Made by a program: the position numbers and the translations under genes
Shown here: positions 44,501-56,500 of the stretch, piece after piece
Position numbering within the stretch: position 1 is the first letter of the stretch
Layout: each line of letters begins with the position of its first letter
NCBI GenBank assembly: GCA_030141605.1
Contig: JAQGDQ010000153.1
Coordinates: 124,001 to 188,000, forward strand
Direction of reading: 5' to 3'
Length of the DNA: 64,000 nt
DNA from: Tubiluchus corallicola
Taxonomy: Eukaryota > Priapulida > Priapulimorpha > Priapulimorphida > Tubiluchidae
Notes under the pieces: model-generated
What the model was told of the DNA's origin: nothing
Seen by the model: the letters and a program-made list of their open reading frames with translations, nothing else
Databases searched by the model: none

Positions 44501-47500
44501 CAGCTCAACTTGAGTTTACTGAAAAGTTAAGCAGAGTTTCTACTGCACCTGCACGACGAAAAAGTCCTAAGGATTCGGGGGTAAGTTCCTGTTAATAGTA
44601 GATCTTATAATACAGTTTTATTAATTGACATCTGATTAGAGTACGGCTTTATCACTTTGTCTGGTGAATGCAAAACTGTAGCTCGTGTATTGTTTTTTAT
44701 TTAAAGGAAAATCAGACTCACTCTTAAACTATAGCTTAAAACAATGTAACCTCTAAAATATTGAAAGAAAGCATGCTGTTCTTTTCAAAAATGAGTTAGG
44801 TGAAAGAACTATTACGAGATTTCTCGTTCGTGTGGCCAGTTATTCACTGATGCATGCATTTGGCCATTCGCTTGTTAGACAGGCACTAGCGCCTACATCT
44901 TGGGAATGTGTTGCACAAAAAGGGAATGCCTCTCACTTCAGATGTCCATGTGTGATGTAGCGCACACGTTCGAGACCTTATCTGTGAGCTCAGCAATAAG
45001 CTTGAAATCTAAATTTTTAAAATTATAATTTGCCAAATTTTGCCAATCACACTGACTGTTGCACAGTAGCACTGTTTTTGCAGTTTTTGCTTTCGCAAAC
45101 ACGTGCAGCACACATGTAGAATGTTTGTGCTGTTAAAAATTATGCTCATTTGTGACGTCATCACTACCTAGGCTCCCTAGTCATTAATCATTTAATTATC
45201 AGTAATTCTTTGGCATTATGATAGGTGTTAAATTGTATGCTTTTTATCTTACTACAAAATAGGGTAGGATATGGAAAATCATCCCTTTTTCCTTTAATTC
45301 AACATTCATTTATTTCAATATTTGTCATATGTTCCTTGATGCATGATACATTGTTGTAAGAGTGCAAAGTCTGCATTGGTGTCTGCTGAATGCTTACGGG
45401 TGTTAGAATATTCTCTAACAGATTTAGTTGTGAAAAATATTTTTGTTGATCTGCAGTTTTTGTTTGATAAGCCATCATGATGCAGAAACACTTATGGAAT
45501 TGTGTCTTTGTGAATTAACTTTGACACGAATGTTTCATTTCAAAAGGTTAATGTATTTAAGTTATTTGTGAAAAGTCAATGTCACTGTCATTTTTATATT
45601 CACACCGCATGTAATTTGGGTTTTATTGCATCAGGTTGCTCACAGCATGTCTCTGTACATACTTGTTGACGAGATAACCGATGCTTATGATGGATAATTT
45701 TTTAGGACAGTGATGAGGGTAACCTGGTGATAGACCACAGCAATGGTTCGTCATCTAGTCGTTCCAGTACACCAAGCTTAGCGACCAGTGATACAAGCAA
45801 AAGCAGTAGCGGAAGGAAGAGAGATCTGGTTTGTGTGACCTGTGAGAAGGCTGGTGAGGATTTGATTACATGTGAAGGCTCGTGTCACCTATCATTCCAT
45901 GCTGAATGCGCTGAAACGACACTTAACATCGTCGATTTTAAATGTGCCGATTGCATGGCAGGTATGCATAAAGCGTGCTCACAGAGTAAAGAGTGTTTGC
46001 CACTTCATCTTTTCTTCGAATGTGCTACACACTGAAACTTGTGCATTGGACTAAAAGTTAGAATTAAAACTAGTGTACACTTTAGTAGCTTTTAGGTACA
46101 GGTAAGACAGAAAAGAAGCTTTTGTCATTCATGGTTAAACTATTAAAAAATCTTTAGGTCTTGTGACGAGCTGATATAGGACTCTAATGCTGATGTGTTA
46201 CTGGATGGAATAAGAAAGCCATTGCAAAGGAGATCCACACTAGTAATGTTAAGTAATGTCTCACAAGTTGACACCACTTTTTTTTCTTAATTGCTTTTAT
46301 GAAAAATTATAATTGTGAAATAATCTTATAGGCTCTCATCCATGCTTCATCTGTCATGACAAATCTGGAGAGATGGTACGTTGCGATGCTCCCCATTGTG
46401 GTAAATTCTATCACATTGCTTGTGTAAAGGATTTTCCTGGTAGCAAAATGGATGGTAGCAAACGGTATTGTCCGCGTCATATATGTGTGGCCTGCCTCAA
46501 TGACGAAGTTCGCTGTTCTCGAGCAACTAAAGGTTGTTAAAATCTCATTTATGTTGTTTCATAATTAAAGAAAGTAATTTTTTGTACAAATTTAGCAATT
46601 ATGTAAAAATATTGTTTAACAGATTAAAGTATCCTTAGAGAAGTTTTACCTAGAAGTTCGTGAAGTTGTTCAATAAGAAAAATTAGTACTAAGAGCTTGA
46701 TACCATACCATTCATAAATTCCATATTAGTTGTGTGATACTGACAACATGCATGAAATTCCTATTCTTTATGCTTATTACTCAAAAATTAGATTGACGTA
46801 ATTCGCATAAATTGGAATTCTACCATTTATTTCATAAAAAATGAGATTTGAATAGTCTTTGTGAAACGTTTGTTAGACAACTGTGAAAATATAGTTTAAC
46901 GAGATTTCTTTAGGTATCATGCAGCGTTGCATCAGGTGTCCCACAACGTACCATGCCAACGAGAATTGCATCTCTGCTGGTAGCATTAGCTTGACGTCTA
47001 GAGTCTTTATCTGCACTCGTCATTTCAAACCTCAGAAGTCTGTAGGTGGTCACAAGCATATCAATGTGAACTGGTGTTTCATATGCGGACGAGGTAGGCC
47101 AGCTGTTTATATCATTGGTTAACAGAGCCTTAGAATGTAACATTTCATGAGGATAAAGATGTGAATTGGTTGTTGGAGTGTTCATTTAGGTCTTTGCATT
47201 TTTATTCTGAAATAATGCATTCCCACTTCACAAGGAGATTGCACTAGGAAACTTAACGCTAGAAGTTCTTCGAACTCATGAGAATAAAGTATTTGGAGTC
47301 TAAGAGAAGTTTATGCTGCTACAGGCTATACAATAATTGACTCAGTCGCAGTGTGACTTTAGTGATGAACTCAATGACCACTTTCGATGCTGACGAGTCA
47401 AAAATTGACATTTGTGGTGTTGCTAGGTATATGGTTTGGTTTGTCTCACTTAAAATGTTTAAGAAGACGTAAATTTTTAGCCTTTTCAGCTTGTGAGTAC

Positions 47501-50500
47501 GATATCGATGTACTTACTAACGATTCTTAACACTATTTCCCGAATGAAAAAGGTCTTCAGTTTTTTAAAAAACCTAATATATAGCAAATTATTTTAGGCG
47601 GTGAATTGTTGTGCTGCGACATGTGTCCGACCGCATTCCACCCGGGTTGCATTGGGATGCAGATGCCAAAGTCGGAAGATTCGTGGTTCTGTCCAGATTG
47701 TGAGACGGGTGTGCGGCCTCGCTATGGTGATATCGTTTGGGTTAAAGTCGGTTGTTATAGATGGTGGCCTGGAAAGATCTGCAATCCTCGGAATGTACCT
47801 GATAACATTCGAGCTAGGCCACATCAGGTGTGAAAATTCTGTTATGCAGGCAATATATTTCTTAGTTCTATTGCTAGTTATAGTTATTTATTAGTTTAAT
47901 ATAATTCTGTTATAACGAGGCTTGTTATAACGAACCTTTGGTTATTACGAGCGACGTCCAGCCAAATTTTAGGATTAAACAATTTATTTAAACATTTCTT
48001 ACAGCGATTGCCGATATAATGAGACTTTACTTATTACAAATACATTTAACCGTCCTGTGATTGTATTTACCCTGTATATAAGGGTATATACACAGCTGAG
48101 GGCGAGTTCTATGCATGCACTGGATATCACGAAGGACAAAAAAGGTCATGAACAAGTAGGCATGAGAATTCATTTATTGATTGTGCAAAAGCACGTACGC
48201 AAGATACATTCAGCTATCAGCAGACCTCGCAAATGAATGAATCACATTCACAGCAGGAGTTTTGGAAAGGAACTCGAGTTTCTTTCAGTTTTATGCAGAA
48301 ATTTATTGCATGAATATACCTTAGTCCTAGAAATAATAGAGTCTAAACAGTAGTCATGCCATTAATTAGTTAAAATTTAAGCCAATGAGCAAAACTGTTG
48401 GGTTTTTATTATTTTGCTCTTTCTAAGTTTGCGTGATATACAATATTCGCAACTTTTTTTGTTGGAAATATCTGGGATTTGCGAGTTAGTACAGGACCTC
48501 GTCTTTGCCCCACCTTATCAGTCATTTGTCTAGACAATCACAATCAATACTTTAGTTTTGGCACACTGAGTACTACACATGCAACAAGAGGACAAAGCTA
48601 AATAAATTTTTGAATTTTATTGATGGACAAAGGCGATGTCTAACCATCCATGCTAGTTGATGCCGCAGAGATAAGCAAAGCAGCTAAACAATCAAAACAG
48701 CTTTATTTAAAATGCTGTTCTTGATTAGATTAGTAATGCTAGTTTAATAGCGTTATCACTAAACTGATGAGTAGCCTAATTAGGCAAAATAACTGCTTTA
48801 TAACAATACTTGTTAAGTACTATAAGAAGCAATGTGATCACAGTAACGTGTTACGCATTATTTTCCAACTCTGTCTGTCCGACAGAAACTTATAACTGTG
48901 GTAATGGAAACGTGGCGCTATCTGGAGGCAAATCAGATCGCAAGGTGGATACATGCAGGAAGTAGCATTTAAAAAACGTGGCTGAAAAACAGCAACTCTT
49001 TAACAAATGCTGATGCAATGATTCTAAGGGAAAAAATTATTTACTGATATCCACATGTTATGGTATTGCTTGCTAGGTGTTTGTCTGGCCAGTTACCCAA
49101 TAAGTAAAAGATTATTTGGCCTAGATAAGCACTAAGCAGTGTAAATATGCCACTGAAGTGTTTTTCCCAGAAAAGAAAATTATCATTAAGTTGAATTTGC
49201 TAACTATGTATAATAATGTATGTAATAAAAACTGTTAATTGCCAGGTAATCTCTTCACAGATTTTTACAAAAATAAAAAATGTAATTATTTTTTGAGAAC
49301 AACAACTATCTAACAACAGGTTGTAATTGCCCATGGAAAGAAGCACCCATCTCAGCCATAACAATCGGCTGTCTACTTTTGCTGATATGATTAACATGAC
49401 CTCAACCTAGACATATATGAATTGCAAGGAAGGTTTTAAATTCCTTTACTAAAGTGGACAAACTAGATGTAGATACATGAAGGTGCTAAAGAAAGTAGAT
49501 TATAATACATATAGATGCTGCAAAAGTAAATGTAGATTAAAGGTAGATGAAAGAAAAGTAGATGTTCAACACTGTTTGTACAGTCTTTAGACGGACCACT
49601 TGTTATTGAGGCCATGTCAATAAGAGGCTTTAAACCTCTGGTATAGTGTAATACAATAGAACATTATCGACTAAAATAGTACGTCATGTTGGTGAAGATG
49701 CTCTAAAAATATTTATACATATCTGTAATGTTTATTTTTTGACAGGTTGGCGAATTTCCAGTGCAATTTTTTGGCTCACGTGATTATTATTGGACGCACC
49801 AAGGACGAGTTTTTCTATTTGAGGAAGGCGATAAAGGCTCCAATGAATCGGCAAATTCTAAAGCTTTAGTAAAAACATTTCGCTTAGGTATAAGTTTATT
49901 CCTTTAGCAACGACAGTATGTTTAACATAATGTTGACATTAAATTAAATTGTCCGCTTACTTTGACTGAATTGTACGCTGGCAGATTCAAAGGAGAAAAG
50001 TACACTTCTGTCGTCATAGCGAATTTGTTACATGACAGATGTACAAATGAATCTGCATTTTGCTAGAATATATTAGTCTTATAGTCTGGGAATATGTTTG
50101 AGAAAAACTCAAAGCTTAGTTCTTTGTATAATATATCATATCATGCAATTATGTTATTTTCACACCTGTTAGAACTAACGTAACTGAAAACCATGTTGTA
50201 CTTATTAATCCTATATTTGATAGGTATGATTTGAAAAATTACATTGAAATTTTGATTTAGCTGTTGAAGAAGCTACTGAAGCTTTCAAGCAATGGCAAAT
50301 AGCGAAGGACACGCGTGCAGCTGTGGAATCAGAGAAAAAAGGACGGAAGCCTCCTCAATATAAGCACATTAAGGTCAGATGATAATGATGGGTACTAAGT
50401 TTTTTGCTTTGTGTTATAACAGTTAGTAATCCTCCGAATTCATAAGAGCTGATATCGATGCACGAAATGCACATGATGAAATCATGCAGTATGGTTTATT

Positions 50501-53500
50501 GGAGTTACCAAAGGCAACAAATTGCATTGCTCTTAAGATGAAGATGCAGAATTTGCAAATGCTTCGGGAGTAGAATGTTTCCTTCGTTATGTTTCATAGA
50601 AGCTTTTGTTCCAAAATATCCTCTAAATGCATACATTTACTTAGACGAATGCTGCTGTCAAATAACAATGTACTCAGGTCCAGACCTATGTTGGTTTAGA
50701 AGCTTTGTTGGTGATTCATATATTGCCTTTAACAATGTTGGTTTGCAGTCTTTTGCTCCAGCCAAATAAAATCTTGCTTTCACAATACACTGAAAGCACT
50801 GATTTATATATACAATAGACAAAGTTATATACAATACTTTGTATGAAAGAATTAACAGTCAAACATTTCGTGTTTATTCTCATTTTTATGTTAAAATTGT
50901 GTCTCAAACATCAAAAAATGATTGAAGGCAATAGAAACTGGCTGCAACAAGCTTGTCATAATTACAGTGCAAAAAATTAATGTTTAATGTTTCAGACAAA
51001 TAAGCCAATAGGAAAAGTTCAAATCCACACCAAAGATCCATCCCAGTTGACACCATGTGAGTGTCGGATTGACATGGAGAATCCATGTGGTTCTGACAGC
51101 GACTGTCTTAATCGTATGATGATGTACGAATGCCATCCAGCCGTATGTCGATCCGGAGAAAAGTGCAAAAATCAAAGGTAATTATTACTTTTTGAATTCG
51201 TTCTTTGAGTTTTCTGACCACCAAAATTTTAATTTTTCACTTTAGCTTTTAGAAATATGGGTTAGAATATTTTGTTTTAATTATGTGTTAAAAATCTTTT
51301 GCTGTTGATGTGTTGTTTAGTGCACAGAGGTTTAGTGACCAGAACGAACTTTTCAACTTGTTTTCTTATTTAGTGATTTATTTATTTAGTGTTGTTTCTT
51401 TTGATGGATTTGCGACCATGTTTGAAGCACTAGAAGTTTGTTTTCGTTGAGTTGTTGTCTTCTTAAAAAACCACTTATATTGTAAATCAACCATATCTGT
51501 GCATTTGTTTTTCTTTGGCAGACGATTTATTCATTTTTTTGCTGGTGCATGGTAAGCTAGCTGTCTGTGTAATGATAATGTGACCACCTTTTCAAGTATT
51601 AGTAAGTTAGTAGTTATATAAGCATTTTCTCACAAATGATAAATTGTTACTTTATGTTTTTTAGGCTATCTTTAAGACAATACAGCACAGGTGGGTGCTG
51701 GTTATTGAAAATAGGGAAGATAATCTGTAACCTTAAAATAGTAAAGAAAACTTGAAAAATTGTGTACTTTTAGATTAAGAGTATGAAGTCTTAGTCTTTA
51801 CTATGGGAACTATTCGGTATAGCTGTAATTGTTCACTGGTGTTTGTAGGTTTGTCAAAATGCAGTATCCAGAATGTATTGTCTTCAAAACAGACAGCAGA
51901 GGTTGGGGACTGAAAACTTGCAAGGACATCAAAAAGGTACCGCTAAACTTTTTTGTTGCAGCTTTGTCAGTTGCTGTTTTGTAATTCAACTCTTTGTAAG
52001 ATAAAGAGGTACAACAGACCATCTTAGAAATGGCTACCTTGAGAATTTGTTATTGTAGTTTCTTGATTAATGCTAACAAAAATGTTGAAATTATATTTAA
52101 AGATAATATTTAGTGGCGTCACTCTGTGCTGTAAGAAAAAATAAAATTGAGGCAGTTGTGTGGCAGTGTCACGACAGAGGCTGTAAATAAAAAAATGATG
52201 CAAAATTGATCAACTGCATTTATTGGTATTGTGTTTACCAAAATATTAAAACCAATAACACCAGTCAGGTTTCTTGAGTTGCCTGTTTGTTATGTGTGAC
52301 GAAATATTATACCCATTGTGAGTTTAAGCTGTTTAGTAACTCCTTAAGGCAATACCTCTAAGTATATTTCATGCCAACCAAGTCACCTTTATTGGTCACT
52401 AGAGGAACTTGGGGCTGCGATACATACTGCTTCTATCTTTGATTAATTTATAGCTTGTATGTTATCTAAATGATAGTAAAGAAACATAGTAGCATGTAAA
52501 AATAAAGCAATGGAGTGTATTGTGTCATAACATCATTGCAGTGTTAATACTTTACTAGCGTTAATGTTAACAGCACTGTGTGTAATTGTTAGGTATTAAG
52601 AGTTTGTGATGATTATTAAAAGTTTGTCGGCGATCACTATTCATTACTGTTTGATAGGGTGAATTTGTTGGCGAATACGTTGGAGATCTGATTGATGAGG
52701 AAGAATGCAGGAGGCGACTACGACGCGCTCATGCAGACAACGTCAGTAATTTCTACATGCTCACTATTGACAAGGATCGAATCATCGATGCTGGACCCAG
52801 GGGAAACCTGACTCGTTTTATGAATCACAGGTAAGAGGGAAGGAGATTTGGGCTACAACCCTGTCTTAGGGTTTGCTTGTATTTGTGTATTTTGCATCTC
52901 AAATTAATTGTTTTTGACTTTTTGTTGTTAAGCTTCCTGTTTTTTTGTTGAGTGGAGAAAATCGCTAGAGTTTTTGCGGATTAATATTTTGCAGAGTAAT
53001 TACAAAAGTAAATCAATGTGATTATCTGATTTGTATTACGTTAGTTTAATACAGCTATTTGTGATGATAGCAGAATCCTTTAGGTCAATAACTGTGAGTG
53101 ACTTTGTGTACAATAATTTGCAGTTGTAGTCCAAATTGTGTCACCCAAAAATGGACTGTGAATGGTGACACTCGAGTTGGTCTTTTTGCCTTGCGGGACA
53201 TTTCAGCAGGTATTATTGTTTTCATTTTTAAAAAAATCGTAGTATATCACAAAACATTTCGCTATAATAGTTTATGAAAATGAAGTTTTTTTAATTAAGT
53301 GATATACTACATTTAATGTTCCATCTGATTTTCAATGTTTTCATTTAGTTTGCCACCATTTTATTTCGAATCGCTGATTTCATAATGTGTTTTTACTAAA
53401 TAAGGTAAGATCATGCTAATCTGCAAAATTAAATTTTATTGCCTGGTGAATTACTAAGTTGTTTCTGAATGGTAAGCAGCAGTCTGGTTGGTTTTGTACC

Positions 53501-56500
53501 TCTTTGATTGTTATTAGGGCTGTCCATTGTTTTTTTGGAACGTCGGCGTACTAAGTAGAATAGTGTACAATAATTTCCTTATGGCAACATTTTCCTTTGT
53601 GTGGAAAACACATTGTTCTTGCATCATGTACAATGGGTTTTTTGTACTGTTAAATTTCTGTATTACTCATTTGAATGGTCATGACAACAATTTTTTTTTA
53701 GGTTCAGAGCTGACTTTCAACTATAACTTGGACTGTCTTGGCAACGAAAAAATGAAATGTGCTTGTGGTAGTACAAGCTGTAGTGGATATATCGGAGTGA
53801 GGCCCAAGGTTTGATAACATTCTTCAGTATAACTTGGTTGTGGCTTCATTTTTGGCTCTCTGTGCATTTATGTTCGTAAGGTTTGACTTCCTAAGGTTTA
53901 GCTGTGTATTGGAGTTCCCCTAAGAAAATAAACTAGGTTTGGTCATGTGTGAGACGGATTACAGAAATTGCAGATCTGTCAATAGCAATTCCTGAGAAGC
54001 TGAAGATTTGTTTTGAGCATCTTCATTGGTTTTTTTATTCAAATAAACTTCTTACAACTAATTTGCCTGTGATAGGAGGTGTCTGTGACATTCTTCTTGT
54101 AGTAGGTAAGGTAGTAATTAAGAGGGAAACTATTTTGTGGTAGAGAATTCCACTGATAAGGGGCCTGAGGAAAAAACTGGATTGATAGGCAACTCTTCTG
54201 GTTGTATTATCCTAGAGTAATTTATGATTTTAATATTTTACAATAGTTTTAATGGTTGCAATAAATCACATCGTGTCAGCCAGTGCTTTAATTTGTATTG
54301 GCCATGTTCTGTAAGTAGTGCCTAAAACATCAAATAAATTATTAGGTTATTATTTTACATTTGTCTATAATGAAAATGTGTTCTGATGTGTCTATGTGTT
54401 GACAGGTGATGCCCTCTATACTTTTCTGGCACAGATAAAGTGATAATGAGTCTCTGTAAAATGTGTAATGCGTAAGATAATGCGTAAGTAAGTGAGAGGA
54501 AGTGTGAAAAACGTCTCTTTTTTGCCACTTTTTCCTCATTGTAGAAAAATTGCCAGTATACAATAAGCTTAAATCAGTGATGTTGCATGTAATAAAAATT
54601 CATATTGATATAGTATATTAGCCTTTTTAAATATAAAATTTAGTCTTTTTTGCAGCCTGGGTTACCAATTCCAGACATTAAAACTGCGAAAAGCCATAAG
54701 AAAAAGCGGAAGCATCGATCATCATTGCGCTTGAAACACGATGATGAGTGTTTTCGCTGCCACGAAGGCGGAGAACTGGTGATGTGTGATCGGAAAACGT
54801 GCCCTAAAGTTTATCATCTCACTTGCCTGAATCTGGAAAAACCACCTCACGGTATTGTTATTTTGCATGCTTTTATTGTGCAAAACTCTTTTGATATTAA
54901 TTACAACTTACTTGAGCAATGAAAAAGTAATTGCCTTATTTTGAAATGTAAAGTAGTTGTAACAGTTACTTTTTTCAATAGTTACTTATTGAAAGAACTT
55001 GTTGCAGTTACAAATTACTTAAGTTGTAAAAAGTTTCAGTAAATTTTTGAAAGAAGTGAAATAATAATTACTTTCTAGTTGCTATCTATATGTTAGCTGA
55101 TATAGTATTTAGTTCTACTGGTGTTAAAACAGTGGATTGTAAATTTGCAATAAATCAAACTGCACAGTATTCACATAGCCACACGTAGATCTGTTTATCA
55201 GGTAATGATGCCAGTCTCTTTTTGCAGCATGTTGTTAAAGACCGCTGCATTGTTGGTTTCTTTATCTGTTTTTTGCCTTACGCTCGATGATATTCTATTT
55301 ATAAGCTCCGAACCAACATTCCTGCATAAAATTCTGCACCCTTCTATTATATCATGATTTTAGGAATCTTCCCATAGAAGCAAAAAGTTAATCGTACTCA
55401 ATGGAAGTTTTGGGAAACGAAGTTTGGCTTATATATGTCGTGTTTCTTGGCCTGCTTTGTCATAAGCCACATTTTAACTCGGTGCTTTTAGTCGCTTGGT
55501 TGCCATTAGGTAATAAATGCCACAAACACAGTTTGACTTTTATGTTAAATATGAGATGTTTAGTGCTACTCTTCTATTTAGAATTTGTTGCTTCCAGTGT
55601 GATGTGCTTTCGTATTTTTAGGTCGCTGGGATTGTCCGTGGCATCACTGTGATGACTGTGGAAGAGCTGCGACTTTAATGTGTGCAGAGTGCCCAAATTC
55701 TTTCTGTCAGTCACATTCCGAGGGCAATATTGCACAAGCAGCAGACAATAATTTATACTGTCATGAACATACGGCTGCAGAAGTCGAGGTGATTTGTTTA
55801 TATTGTCTGCTGGTTGCACAATGGCATTTTAGTATGAATTTAAATTGAAAATGTTAAGAACAATTCAGTTTGATTTTAGAATGTCTACTGTTTTAGGAGT
55901 CATGACAATTTAGAATGTCTTTCTTTACAATCAGCCCATGTTTTTCGTTGAGTTTTTCGTTACGTGTTTCATTCGTGCAGTTAGCATGCATTTTATAATG
56001 ACCTTTTTATAATTCTTGGTGTTTTTTGTTTGTATTTTCTATTGAGATAGATCATTGAGTTCATTGACCTCAATGCTGCCTTTTATTGTTGCCTTTTTAT
56101 TTGCACAAATACATGCCTGTACTTTGCCTTCATCGTGCAGTTACTTCTGACTATTTTCTTGTCCTGATGGTTCTCTTCTAAGTACAACTATTACACATTG
56201 GTTTAAAGTAAAATTTTGTTCTCAGCTGGATTCGTTGTGTGAGATATGGATTCCGGTAGATTTTACTAATCAGATCGGCAAATGTTGCAGTATGTCTTGC
56301 AAGCAAAATGTCACTTGCTAGCGGAAAATACACCATTTTACTATTAGCAACCTTCTTTAGAAAGACAAACATCAATCTAAACAAGCATTTCAGAAATGTG
56401 ATGCGCAGCATGTCTGTCTTCCAAAGTGCAAGACTGAAAATGAAAAGCTGTCAATTGTATTGTTATAAACAGACTAATTTCAAGCGACTTGGCTGCTGTT

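Noticed and set aside
44860-45000. tRNA-like B box (GTTCGAGACC) in an NSD intron
   Set aside because: No matching A box or acceptor stem could be paired by eye.
47905-48060. Possible pogo/mariner terminal repeat
   Set aside because: Only one end seen; too worn to delimit.
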